NCBI GenBank assembly: GCA_038237665.1 | Contig: JBBRYK010000005.1 | Coordinates: forward strand, 1-64,000 | DNA length: 64,000 bases | Reading direction: 5' to 3' | DNA from: JBBRYK01 sp038237665 | GTDB lineage: Bacteria; Actinomycetota; Thermoleophilia; Gaiellales; Gaiellaceae | Shown here: positions 43,349-51,716 of the stretch, piece after piece | How the letters are laid out: each line of letters starts with the position of its first letter | Position numbering within the stretch: position 1 is the stretch's first letter | Made by a program: the position numbers and the translations under genes | The notes under the pieces: model-generated | Databases searched by the model: none | Told to the model about the DNA's origin: nothing | Seen by the model: the letters and a program-made list of their open reading frames with translations, nothing else

Positions 43349-45058
43349 GTGCCTAGTTTGCCCCGGAATGCCGATGTGGCCGGGCAGTTCGAGCTGCTTG
43401 CCGACCTGCTCGAGCTGGAAGGCGCCGAGGCGTTCCGGGTGCTCGCCTACCGCCGCGCCGCCCAGCGCATGCGCGAGAACGCCGGCTCGATCGCCGAGCT
43501 CGCGCTGGCGGGCCGGGCCAAGGAGATCTCGGGGATCGGGCAGATCATCGAGGAGAAGATCGTGCAGATCGTCGAGTCGGGAAAGATCAAGGCGCTCGCC
43601 GACCGCGAGGGCCGGATTCCGGCGGATGTCGTCCGGTTCATGCACCTGCCCGGGCTCGGTCCGAAGTCGGCCGCCAAGATCTGGCGCGAGCTCGGGATCG
43701 AGACGCTCGCGCAGCTGAAGGAGGCGGCCGAGAGCCAGCGACTGCGCACGCTGCCCGGCTTCGGGGCGAAGACGGAGGAGCGGATCATCGATGCGCTCGC
43801 AGCGGACCGCCCGGTCGAGGAGTTCAGGCCCCTGCTCGGCCAGGGACTGCCGGCGGTCCTGGCGGTCGTCTCCGAACTGCGTGACCACCCCGGCGTCGAC
43901 CTCGTCTCCGAGGCGGGCAGCGTCCGGCGCCGCAAGGAGACCTTTCGCGACCTGGACATCATCGCGACGGCGGCAGAGCCGCCGGCGCTGATCGACCACT
44001 TCACGAGCCTGCCCTGGGTCGCCCAGGTGGCCGCAAAGGGCCCGACGAAGGCGACGGTCGTGTCCAACGAGGGTTTGCGCCTCGATCTGCGGGTCGTCCC
44101 GCCCGAGTCGTACGGGAACCTGCTCCAGCATTTCACCGGCTCGAAGGACCACAACGTCGCGCTCCGGGAGGAGGCCGTGCGCCGTGGGTTCTCGATCTCG
44201 GAGTACGGCGTCCAGGAGACGGAGAGCGGGGGCCTCTTCCAGACCCGGAGCGAGGAGGATCTCTATGAATACCTCGGCTACCAGTTCATTCCGCCCGAGT
44301 TGCGGGAGAACACCGGCGAGCTGGAGGTCGCAAGGCGCCGAGAGCTGCCGGAGCTCGTCGAAACGAGCGACCTCCGCGGCGATCTGCACTCGCACACCAC
44401 CTGGTCCGCCGACGGACGGAACACGCTGGAGGAGATGGCGGCCGCCGCGAAGGCGCGCGGATACCGCTACCTCGCGGTCACCGACCACTCCCATTACCTC
44501 CGCGACGGGAAGATGGCGGCCCAGGCCGAGGAGATCGCCGCGCTGAACGAGCGGCTCGCGCCGTTCCGGATCCTGCGCGGCGTCGAGGTGAACATCCGCG
44601 CCGACGGGTCGCTGGACGTTTCCGACGAGGACCTCGCCGGCCGGGACTGGGTCGTCGCGTCGCTCCACACGGCCTTCGACCGGAGCCCGACCGAGCGCGT
44701 GCTGGGGGCAATGGACAGCCCGCACGTCCATTGCATCGGCCATCTCACGGGCCGAAAGATCAACCGCCGCCGGCCCGCCGACATCGACCTCGAGCGTGTG
44801 ATCGCCAAGGCGCTCGAGACCCGCACGTTCCTCGAGATCAACTCGCAGCCCGACCGGCTCGATCTGCGCGACGCGCACGCCCGGGCCGTCGGCGAGGCCG
44901 GCGTGCCGATCACGGTCTCGAGCGACGCGCATCGGATCGAGGCGCTCGCGTACGTCGAGCTCGGGATCGCGCAGGCGCGGCGCGCGTGGCTGACCAGGGC
45001 GCAGATCCTGAACACGAGGACCTGGCCGCAGATCCAGAAGATGCTGAAGAAGGCGTGA
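43349..45058 (+). CDS. polX: DNA polymerase/3'-5' exonuclease PolX
   Basis: A 569-residue X-family polymerase with a C-terminal PHP domain. The Pol beta-like part (1-315) includes helix-hairpin-helix segments (GIGQIIEEKI, LPGLGPKSAAKIW, LPGFGAKTEERI) and the nucleotidyl-transfer GSVRRRKETFRDLDII (Asp pair) with LDLRVV. The PHP domain (about 345-569) shows DLHSHTTWSADG, TDHSHY and NSQPDRLDLRD. Family members fill gaps in base excision repair. It starts at GTG 43349 and is coupled by GTGA to the decarboxylase gene. Confidence 0.95.
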   Translation: MPSLPRNADVAGQFELLADLLELEGAEAFRVLAYRRAAQRMRENAGSIAELALAGRAKEISGIGQIIEEKIVQIVESGKIKALADREGRIPADVVRFMHLPGLGPKSAAKIWRELGIETLAQLKEAAESQRLRTLPGFGAKTEERIIDALAADRPVEEFRPLLGQGLPAVLAVVSELRDHPGVDLVSEAGSVRRRKETFRDLDIIATAAEPPALIDHFTSLPWVAQVAAKGPTKATVVSNEGLRLDLRVVPPESYGNLLQHFTGSKDHNVALREEAVRRGFSISEYGVQETESGGLFQTRSEEDLYEYLGYQFIPPELRENTGELEVARRRELPELVETSDLRGDLHSHTTWSADGRNTLEEMAAAAKARGYRYLAVTDHSHYLRDGKMAAQAEEIAALNERLAPFRILRGVEVNIRADGSLDVSDEDLAGRDWVVASLHTAFDRSPTERVLGAMDSPHVHCIGHLTGRKINRRRPADIDLERVIAKALETRTFLEINSQPDRLDLRDAHARAVGEAGVPITVSSDAHRIEALAYVELGIAQARRAWLTRAQILNTRTWPQIQKMLKKA

Positions 45059-46353
45059 ACCTCCGCGAGGACGGCGCCGCGGCGATCGACTGGATCGCCT
45101 CGTACCTCGAACGCGTCCGCGACCTGCCGGTGCTCGCGCAGGTCGCCCCGGGCGAGCTCCGCTCGCGCCTTCCGGTTTCGGCGCCGGAGCAGGGCGAGCC
45201 CTTCGCGGACGTGTTGCGGGACGTCGAGGAGGTGCTGCTGCCCGCGGTCACGCACTGGCAGAGCCCGCGGTTCCTCGCCTACTTCGCGACCACCGGTTCC
45301 GAGCCGGCGATTCTGGGCGACCTTCTCGCCTCCGGGCTGAACAACGTCGGCATCATCTGGCGCGCCTCGCCGGCGCTCCAGGAGCTCGAAGAGGTGGTGA
45401 CCGCATGGCTCGCGGAGCTTCTCGCTCTCCCCTCGGGTTGGCACGGCCAGCTCGAGGGCACGGCCTCGCTGTCGACGCTGGCGGCGCTGGCGGCCGCGCG
45501 TGACGCGAGCCCGGGGCGGCGGGTCGTGGTCTGCTCCGAACACGCGCACTCGTCGGTCGAACGGGCCGCGCGCCTGCTCGGGCTGGAGACACGCAAGGTG
45601 CCGGCAGACGCGGAGTTCCGGCTGCGGCCGGATCAGCTCGACCTGGACGGCGCTTGCGCCGCAGTTGCAACTGTTGGCACGACGTCGTGTGCCTCGGTCG
45701 ACCCGGTCGCGGCCGTGGCCGACGCGTGCGCGTCCGTGGGCGCCTGGCTGCACGTCGACGCTGCCTACGCAGGCCCGGCCATGCTCTGCCCCGAGTTCCG
45801 TTTTGCGTTCGACGGTGTCGACCGAGCGGACTCGCTCGTCGTCAACCCGCACAAGTGGCTGTTCACGACCCAGGGCTGCTCCGCGCTCTGGACGAGGCGA
45901 CCTGACGATCTGCGCGCCGCCTTGAGCCTCGTTCCCGAGTACCTCCGGACGCCGGACGAGGTCGTGAGCCTCTCGGAGTTCGGCCCGGAGCTCGGGCGGG
46001 GTTTCCGGGCGCTCAAGCTCTGGACGGTGCTGCGCTGCTACGGCCGCGCGGGGCTCCAGGAGCGGATCCGCGAGGCCGTCCGGCTGGCAGCGCTCTTCGA
46101 GGCTTGGGTTCGGAGCGAGCCCGGCTGGGAGGTCTGCGCGCCGCGCCTCTTCTCCCTCGTCTGCTTCAGGCGAGCCGCAACCGACGAAGAGAACGAGGAA
46201 TTGCTCGCACGCGTCAACGCGACGGGCGAGGTGTTCATCTCGCACACGAAGCTGGACGGACGCTACGTGTTGCGGCTGGCGGTCGGGAATGCCCGGACGA
46301 CCGAGGACGATGTCCGGAGAGCGTGGGAGGTGGTGCGCGAATGCGCGGGGTGA
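45055..46353 (+). CDS. PLP-dependent aromatic L-amino-acid decarboxylase family protein
   Basis: A 432-residue group II decarboxylase. The PLP lysine is Lys267 in VVNPHKWLFTTQGCSALW, with HVDAAYAGPAMLCPE upstream and THWQSPRFLAYFATTGSEPA near the N-terminus. FISHTKLDGRYVLRLAVGN is the C-terminal family motif. It probably decarboxylates aromatic amino acids (Trp, Tyr, Phe or DOPA) to amines; the exact substrate is not readable. The start is GTG 45055 (GTGA with polX). Its 3' end overlaps the next HAD gene by four to 13 bases. Confidence 0.92.
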   Translation: MNLREDGAAAIDWIASYLERVRDLPVLAQVAPGELRSRLPVSAPEQGEPFADVLRDVEEVLLPAVTHWQSPRFLAYFATTGSEPAILGDLLASGLNNVGIIWRASPALQELEEVVTAWLAELLALPSGWHGQLEGTASLSTLAALAAARDASPGRRVVVCSEHAHSSVERAARLLGLETRKVPADAEFRLRPDQLDLDGACAAVATVGTTSCASVDPVAAVADACASVGAWLHVDAAYAGPAMLCPEFRFAFDGVDRADSLVVNPHKWLFTTQGCSALWTRRPDDLRAALSLVPEYLRTPDEVVSLSEFGPELGRGFRALKLWTVLRCYGRAGLQERIREAVRLAALFEAWVRSEPGWEVCAPRLFSLVCFRRAATDEENEELLARVNATGEVFISHTKLDGRYVLRLAVGNARTTEDDVRRAWEVVRECAG

Positions 46354-46982
46354 TCTTCGACCTCTGGGGGACCCTCGCCGACTGGGACGCCGACGAGTCG
46401 AACGCCTTCCGGCGGACGATTGCGTCGGCCACCGGTCATGACGAGGTGCGATTCGCCGAGCTCTGGGGGCAGACCTACAGACAGCGGGAGACGGGCCCGC
46501 TCGCCGAGGCCTATCGAGCGCTCGGCGTCCCCGAGGCGGAGCTCGACCGCGTCCTCGCCGAACGCCACGCGTATACGCGCCGCACGCTTCAGCCGCGTGA
46601 CGGCGTCGTCTCGACACTCCAGGAGCTCCGCCGGCGGGGCTTCCGCCTCGGCCTGGTCAGTGCCTGTTCGGAGGACGTGGCCGTCGCCTGGCCGGACACG
46701 CCCTTCGCCGGGCTCTTCGACGCGGAGGTGTTCTCGGCCACGTGCGGCTACATGAAGCCTGATCCGGAGATCTTCCTGCTGACGGCCCAGGGGGCCGGCG
46801 TGGAGCCGGACGAGTGCCTGTTCGTCGGCGACGGGGCGAACGACGAGCTGGCCGGCGCGGAGCGCGTGGGGATGCGGTCGGTTCTCATCCACCGTCTCGG
46901 GGAGGAACCGATGTGGCCGGAGGCCCGGGACTGGCCCGGCCCGCGCATCACCTCCATCGCCGAGGTGCTGGACCTCGTTTGA
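46341..46982 (+). CDS. HAD-family hydrolase
   Basis: A 213-residue HAD hydrolase. Motif I is VIFDLWGTLADWD (Asp nucleophile, though the second Asp is Trp as in phosphoglycolate/dehalogenase-like variants). Motif II is LGLVSACSED, then GYMKPDPEIF and LFVGDGANDELAGA for motifs III and IV. A helical cap lies at about 18-85. ATG 46341 gives a 13-base overlap with the decarboxylase gene; GTG 46350 (GTGA overlap) is an alternative. The substrate is unknown, probably a small phosphate ester. Confidence 0.87.
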   Translation: MRGVIFDLWGTLADWDADESNAFRRTIASATGHDEVRFAELWGQTYRQRETGPLAEAYRALGVPEAELDRVLAERHAYTRRTLQPRDGVVSTLQELRRRGFRLGLVSACSEDVAVAWPDTPFAGLFDAEVFSATCGYMKPDPEIFLLTAQGAGVEPDECLFVGDGANDELAGAERVGMRSVLIHRLGEEPMWPEARDWPGPRITSIAEVLDLV

Positions 46983-48271
46983 GCGATCGCATCGTCCTGC
47001 TGCACACGAACGACATCCACGGCCGGATCGAGGCGCTGGCCCGAATCGCCACGCTCGTCGAACGGGTCCGATCCGAGGAGCCGGAGGCGACGGTCCTCTA
47101 CGCGGACGTCGGGGACATCGAAGAGACCACGACGCGGCTCTCGAATCTGACGAAGGGCGTGGCCATGCATCGGCTCCTGACGGCGGCAGGCTGCGCGGTT
47201 GCCTGTGTGGGCAACGCAGCCTGGCTTCGCTACGGCCCGCAGGTGCTGGCCGACCAGGCACGCGCGGCCGAGTATCCGCTTTTGCTCGCGAACCTCCGAC
47301 CCGTCATCGGACCTTCGGACACCGCGCTCATCGACGAAATCGGATTCGTCGGCATCACCGATCCGTTCCGTGCCTTCCTCGAGGCGGGATTCGATTACGG
47401 CGTCGAGGCGTTGGACGAGGTCGAGGTCGTACGCCGCTGCGCTTCCGAGCTCCGTGCCCAGGGCGCCCGGCGCGTCGTCTGTCTCTCCCACCTCGGACTG
47501 AACGCGTTTCCGGGCGGGACGGAACCGCCCCTCTCCGACCGGGATCTCGCCGGAGCGCTCCAGGGTGAGATCGACGTCGTGCTCGGCGCCCATACGCACG
47601 ACCTGCTTCCGGACGGGGAGTGGGTCGGGAACGTGCTGATCGCTCAGGCGGGCGAGTACGGCGAGCATCTGGGCCGGGTCGACCTCGACGGCGAATCGAT
47701 TCGCGCCTCGGTTCTTCCGGTCGGGGAGGACGTCCCGATGCACCCGGCGGTGCTTGCCGTAGCCGAGCGGGCGGAGGCGGAGCTCGACTCCTCGCTCGAG
47801 GAGGTGATCGCCGTCCTCCAGGCGCCTCTCGATGCGGGTTGGATCGCCGACATGCTCCGCGAGCGGATGGGCGCGGAGGTCGCGCTCGTCACGTCGGGAC
47901 AGGTTCTCGACCGAACGTTGCCGGCCGGACCGCTCCGCCGGCGCGAGCTCTGGGACGCCTGCCACTCGACGGCCAACCCCGGCGTCGCTGAGTTGACCGG
48001 AGTCCAGCTGCAGCAGCTGATCGACCGTGGCGGCGACCCGGAGTTCGAGCGCAGCACGACCAGGGCGCTCCGAGGGAGGCCGCGAGGCCCGCTCGAGGTC
48101 GTCGGCCTGACCGGAGCGATCGACCCGTCGAGGACGTATGTGGTCGCCGCAACCGACTTCGAGCTCGAGCAGTACGGCGGCATGGTCGAGAGCGGCTGGA
48201 ACCTCCGCATCCGCTACGACTTCCCGACGATCCTCCGTGAGGCGGTCGAGGAGCGCCTGTCAGGCAAGTAA
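46979..48271 (+). CDS. 5'-nucleotidase/UshA-like metallophosphoesterase, atypical
   Basis: A 430-residue two-domain protein: calcineurin-like phosphoesterase (about 1-240) and 5'-nucleotidase C-terminal domain (about 270-430). Metal motifs IVLLHTNDIHGRI, YADVGDIEE, CLSHLGLN and VLGAHTHDLL are present. Motif GNHE is changed to GNAAW (Asn79, then Ala80 where His is expected), so the catalytic His is missing. No signal peptide is seen from the TTG start at 46979 (TTGA overlap), so it would act in the cytoplasm, unlike secreted UshA. Its activity is uncertain. Confidence 0.82.
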   Translation: MSDRIVLLHTNDIHGRIEALARIATLVERVRSEEPEATVLYADVGDIEETTTRLSNLTKGVAMHRLLTAAGCAVACVGNAAWLRYGPQVLADQARAAEYPLLLANLRPVIGPSDTALIDEIGFVGITDPFRAFLEAGFDYGVEALDEVEVVRRCASELRAQGARRVVCLSHLGLNAFPGGTEPPLSDRDLAGALQGEIDVVLGAHTHDLLPDGEWVGNVLIAQAGEYGEHLGRVDLDGESIRASVLPVGEDVPMHPAVLAVAERAEAELDSSLEEVIAVLQAPLDAGWIADMLRERMGAEVALVTSGQVLDRTLPAGPLRRRELWDACHSTANPGVAELTGVQLQQLIDRGGDPEFERSTTRALRGRPRGPLEVVGLTGAIDPSRTYVVAATDFELEQYGGMVESGWNLRIRYDFPTILREAVEERLSGK

Positions 48272-48285
48272 CACTGTGTTACTTG
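48265..48285. repeat. Perfect palindrome at a convergent gene junction (copy 1)
   Basis: A 21-base perfect inverted repeat with ten-base arms (CAAGTAACAC and GTGTTACTTG) around one T. It contains the stop codons of both convergent genes (TAA at 48269-48271 and, on the minus strand, TAA at 48281-48279). It could form a bidirectional terminator hairpin, but a one-base loop is unusual, so it may instead bind a dimeric protein. A second near-copy lies at 48445-48461. Confidence 0.7.
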
Positions 48286-48851
48286 ATGTTCGGGGCGAGA
48301 GCAGCGAGCGTCGCGTCGTGGAGCTCCGCGCGGTAGCGCCAGAGCGCGCGGCCTGTTGCCAGGATGCGTCCGCGGATCGGTCCGGCCAGCTCTTCGACGG
48401 TTCCCCAGCGGGCCGCTTCGATCTCCCGCGGGTCCTGCGGACTTAGTAACACAGTGTTACTTGGGATCGTCCGCGCCGAGAACACGTGCGTCCGCCAATC
48501 GAGCCGCCGGTCGCCGTGGGTGAACGTCGCCTCGGTCGCGACCAGATAGCGCTCCAGCTCGATGGCGAGCCCCGTTTCTTCCAGCGCCTCGCGCAGCGCG
48601 CCGGCCACGAACGCCTCACCCTGGTGGATTCCGCCGCCGGGTGGACGCCAGATTCCAGGCTCGTAGGACGGCTTGCGGATCAGCGCGAGCCGGTCGCCGT
48701 CGAAGATGAAGAGCGTCACGTCGTGCGTGCGAGTGGGCTCGTAGGTGGCCAGGGCGTACTCCTCGGCGGACACTTCGCCCTCCCAGCGCAGGAGGGCCGG
48801 CTCGCCGTACGCCGTACGCAGCGTGGCGAGAACGACTTCGTCGACATGCAT
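48279..48851 (-). CDS. NUDIX hydrolase
   Basis: A 190-residue protein with a C-terminal NUDIX domain. The Nudix box spans GGIHQGEAFVAGALREALEE followed by TGL, close to the GX5EX7REUXEEXGU pattern. LFIFDGDRLALIRKPSYEPGIWRPPGGG precedes it. The N-terminal 45 residues (MHVDEVVLATLRTAYGEP) are of unknown role. NUDIX enzymes hydrolyse nucleoside diphosphate-linked compounds; the substrate is not predictable. The ATG at 48851 interlocks with possible starts of the divergent gene. A palindrome copy is inside its coding region (48445-48461). Confidence 0.85.
   Translation of the reverse strand: MHVDEVVLATLRTAYGEPALLRWEGEVSAEEYALATYEPTRTHDVTLFIFDGDRLALIRKPSYEPGIWRPPGGGIHQGEAFVAGALREALEETGLAIELERYLVATEATFTHGDRRLDWRTHVFSARTIPSNTVLLSPQDPREIEAARWGTVEELAGPIRGRILATGRALWRYRAELHDATLAALAPNIK
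48445..48461. repeat. Palindrome copy 2, inside the NUDIX gene
   Basis: AGTAACAC at 48445-48452, centre A, and GTGTTACT at 48454-48461 repeat the core of the palindrome at 48265-48285 with only the centre base changed (A for T). Here it lies in coding sequence and is read by the minus-strand gene as Ser-Asn-Thr-Val-Leu-Leu. Two such palindromes 160 bp apart are not explained by coding alone. Confidence 0.65.
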
Positions 48852-48861
48852 GATCCCGATC

Positions 48862-50274
48862 ATGCCGTGGGTCAGGCGATGGTGGCGGAGCCCGGCTGTC
48901 CTCGCGGCGCTCAGCGCCATGTTGGTCACGGCCTCGGCGGGAGCGACCGGGCAACCGCGCGTGCAGGTCGCCGTCTCGAAAGCGTTTGCGGCCCAGGCCG
49001 AGACGGCCGTCGTGGCCGATCCGTCCAACGATCAGATCCTGCTCGGCGGTTCGGGCACATTCGAGCTCGGCCTCGTGCGCGTCTATTCGTCGATTGACGG
49101 GGGAGCGACCTGGGCCTCGACCGTGCTTCGGGCGCCGGGACGAAGCGACAGTTGCGCGTTCGGCGATCCTGTCGTGGGCATCGGGCTCGACGGCAGCCAG
49201 TACTACGGCTTCCTCTACGGCTCCTGCGGCGTGTTCTTCGAGAACCAGCGCCGACTCCCGAACATCTCGCTCGCGCTTGCTCGCCGTGCGAGCTCCTCGG
49301 CTCCCTGGACGATCCGGACGATCGCGCCCCACCGCAGCCCGCGCTTCGACGACAAGCCCGCGCTGGCTATCGACACGGGCCGGACGAGTCCCACGCGCGG
49401 GCGGATCTATGCCGCGTGGTCGCTGTTCGACGGCGCGCAGGACCGGATCGTGATCACGCACAGCAACGATGGCGGAGGGACGTGGTCGCCGCCGGGCCGC
49501 GTCAATGACAAGAACGACGTCGTGACCTTTGCCGGCCTCGCCGTCGGGCCGACTGGGACCGTCTACATCACCTGGGTCTCGAACGGCGACGTCCAACTCG
49601 ACCACTCGGCGGACGGCACTCACTTCGGCACGGATCTCGAGCTCGACAAGGCGATCGGCATCCCGACCACGGTCAGGCAATGCGGCTTCCCGCTTGGCTC
49701 GACCGCGCTTCCAGCGCAGCCGCGACGCTGCGTAACTCCGGCTCCGCTTGTGAGCGTGGACAACTCGGGCGGCCCCCGGGCCGGCACGGTCTATGTGACC
49801 TACGGTGCTGCAGGTGAGGGCGGCAAGGAGCAGGACGTCTTCGTGGCCGCTTTCGATCCGGCGCTGCGGCAGTTGCTCGGAATGCCGGTTGGCCCCCGAA
49901 GGCAGGTCAATCCGCCAGACGGACCCATCGCCTCGGATCAGTTCCTGCCTGCCTCGGCCGTCGACCAGAGCACCGGGGACCTGTGGGTGTGCTTCTACGA
50001 CACGACCGGAGATCGACATCGGATCAAGACCTGGTACTCGTGCACGGCGTCAGCCGATGGAGGCATGACGTGGGCGCGGCCGGTACGGGCTGCGAGCGCG
50101 TCGTCGAACGAGACGGTCCGGAGAGCCACGGCCTTCGAGTACGGCGACTACCAAGGGCTAGCCGTCGCGAACGGGGTTGCGCATCCCTTCTGGACCGACT
50201 CCCGCGACCTCGCTACTCGCGGCGAGGAGATCTACACGACTGTCCTGACGCGGGCCGACCTACAGCTGCCGTAG
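48862..50274 (+). CDS. Secreted sialidase-like protein with Asp-box repeats
   Basis: About 470 residues. It has a signal peptide (WRSPAVLAALSAMLVTASAGA) and then a six-bladed beta-propeller marked by Asp boxes: SIDGGATW (near residue 77), SNDGGGTW (near 200) and SADGGMTW (near 397). This is the BNR/sialidase superfamily, but I cannot see the sialidase Arg triad or FRIP motif, so exo-sialidase activity is not supported; binding or another hydrolase function is possible. ATG 48862 or ATG 48850 may start it. Its end overlaps convergent otsB by 15 bases. Confidence 0.75.
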   Translation: MPWVRRWWRSPAVLAALSAMLVTASAGATGQPRVQVAVSKAFAAQAETAVVADPSNDQILLGGSGTFELGLVRVYSSIDGGATWASTVLRAPGRSDSCAFGDPVVGIGLDGSQYYGFLYGSCGVFFENQRRLPNISLALARRASSSAPWTIRTIAPHRSPRFDDKPALAIDTGRTSPTRGRIYAAWSLFDGAQDRIVITHSNDGGGTWSPPGRVNDKNDVVTFAGLAVGPTGTVYITWVSNGDVQLDHSADGTHFGTDLELDKAIGIPTTVRQCGFPLGSTALPAQPRRCVTPAPLVSVDNSGGPRAGTVYVTYGAAGEGGKEQDVFVAAFDPALRQLLGMPVGPRRQVNPPDGPIASDQFLPASAVDQSTGDLWVCFYDTTGDRHRIKTWYSCTASADGGMTWARPVRAASASSNETVRRATAFEYGDYQGLAVANGVAHPFWTDSRDLATRGEEIYTTVLTRADLQLP

Positions 50275-50973
50275 GAGCTCGAGCAGGGCATCCGGATCGG
50301 CGAGCACCAGGTCCGCGGCCACCGCGAGCTCGTTCGGCGCTTCGGTCGACGAGATTGCGACCCGCACCGCGACGTCCAGCCCGTCCAGCCCGCGAAAGGC
50401 GTCCAGGTCGGTCGTGTCGTCGCCCGCGTAGAGCGCGCGGCGGAGCTCTCGCTCCTCGAGCAGCGCGTGTACGGCCGTTCCTTTGTCCACGTCCACCGGC
50501 GGCCTGATCTCGAGCACCTTGCGGCCGAAGCGCGGCCGGAGTCCTGCGGCGAGCGCCCGCTCGGCGACGCGCTGGAGGAACTCCTCGGCCGCTTCTTCGT
50601 CCTTTGCGATGCGCCAGTGGAAGGAGGCCGTGAGCCGCTTGCGCTCGACCGGCCAGTCGACGGTGGCGACGAAGTCCTCCAGAGCGCCTCGCCACTGCTC
50701 TGCCTCGGGCGCCAGCTCGAGTCCGTGCTCGCCGACATAGATCAGCTCGGGGACGCCCACGATCCGGGCCGCGTCGTCGCCCGGCCGTCCGCTCACACAA
50801 GCGACGAGCCCGTAGCGGCCGGCCAGCCGGCGGAGCTCCTTCCGGGTGTCGTCGGGGACAGCAGCGTCCTCCGGGCGGGCGACGATCGGAGCGAGGGTGC
50901 CGTCGACGTCGAGGATCAGGGCTGCCGCCTCCGGCTTCGCCGCTAGCTGTGCGAGCAGATCCGAGGCGGACAC
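50260..50973 (-). CDS. otsB: Trehalose-6-phosphate phosphatase
   Basis: A 237-residue HAD phosphatase of the OtsB type, releasing trehalose from trehalose-6-phosphate. Motif I is LILDVDGTLAPIVARPEDA and motif II is VACVSGRP. VGEHGLEL and EIRPPVDVDKGTAV are typical of OtsB, and the metal loop is YAGDDTTDLDAF. The GTG start at 50973 avoids an upstream extension running into the divergent TauE/SafE gene. No otsA is nearby. Trehalose is an osmolyte and storage sugar, linking loosely to glgP in this window. Confidence 0.92.
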   Translation of the reverse strand: MSASDLLAQLAAKPEAAALILDVDGTLAPIVARPEDAAVPDDTRKELRRLAGRYGLVACVSGRPGDDAARIVGVPELIYVGEHGLELAPEAEQWRGALEDFVATVDWPVERKRLTASFHWRIAKDEEAAEEFLQRVAERALAAGLRPRFGRKVLEIRPPVDVDKGTAVHALLEERELRRALYAGDDTTDLDAFRGLDGLDVAVRVAISSTEAPNELAVAADLVLADPDALLELLRQL

Positions 50974-50991
50974 CTTCGTAGGATAGGAGCC

Positions 50992-51333
50992 ATGCGGCTC
51001 GTCCTGATCGGACTCGTCGCCGGCGTCTTCAGTGCGCTGTTCGGCGTCGGCGGCGGAATCGTTGTCGTGCCGCTGCTGCTGCTGCTCCAGCGCTGGGCGG
51101 AGCGCCCGGCGATGGCCACGTCGCTGGCGGCGATCGGGCTGACCGCGACCGCCGGCGTGATCGCCTACGCTTTCCACGGCGAGCTCGAGCCCGGCGCGGC
51201 TGTCCTGGTCGGCATTCCGGCGGCGTTCGGCGCCGTCGCCGGCACGGCCCTTCAGCAGCGGCTGGCCAATCGCGTTCTCTCGTTCGCGTTTGCAGCTTTC
51301 CTCACCGCCGTCGGGATCCGGATGCTGATCTGA
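50992..51333 (+). CDS. Half-size TauE/SafE (TSUP) membrane protein A
   Basis: A 113-residue membrane protein equal to one half of a TauE/SafE transporter. The hallmark GVFSALFGVGGGIVVVPLLLLL is at residues 10-31, with about four spans. TSUP proteins export sulfite, sulfonates or related anions; the usual protein is 240-270 residues with two such halves. The stop shares one base with the next start (TGATG), so both halves are made together. The start ATG 50992 follows ATAGGAGCC. Confidence 0.85.
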   Translation: MRLVLIGLVAGVFSALFGVGGGIVVVPLLLLLQRWAERPAMATSLAAIGLTATAGVIAYAFHGELEPGAAVLVGIPAAFGAVAGTALQQRLANRVLSFAFAAFLTAVGIRMLI

Positions 51334-51701
51334 TGGGCGCGATGGCGCTGGCCGCCGCGCTCGGCCTGATCGCGGGCGTCCTCTCGGGGCTCTTCGGCGT
51401 CGGCGGGGGCATCCTCTTCGTGCCGACGCTGACGCTCGTGCTGGGCCTGACGCAGCTTCACGCCGAGGCCTCGTCGTTGCTGGCGATCATCCCGCCCGTG
51501 GCCGTCGGAACGTGGCGCCAGCAGCGTTACGGAAACGTGCGCTGGAAGCCTGCCCTCGTCCTCGGACTGAGTGCCGTGGCAGGGGTCGAAGGGGGTGTCC
51601 AGATCGCCGAAGCCCTGCCCGAGCACATTCTGAGACGCCTCTTCGCGGTGCTGGTGCTCGCCGTCGCGGCTCAGGTTGCCTGGCAGGCGAGGCGCAAGTA
51701 G
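51333..51701 (+). CDS. Half-size TauE/SafE (TSUP) membrane protein B
   Basis: A 122-residue second TSUP half, with the motif GVLSGLFGVGGGILFVPTLTLV and four predicted spans, ending in WQARRK. It follows half A with a one-base stop-start overlap. The two halves are clearly related but not identical, so a heterodimeric transporter assembled from separate halves is the likely arrangement. There is no regulator or sulfur-metabolism gene beside it, so the substrate is open. Confidence 0.85.
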   Translation: MGAMALAAALGLIAGVLSGLFGVGGGILFVPTLTLVLGLTQLHAEASSLLAIIPPVAVGTWRQQRYGNVRWKPALVLGLSAVAGVEGGVQIAEALPEHILRRLFAVLVLAVAAQVAWQARRK

Positions 51702-51716
51702 CCCTATTCTTGGGCC

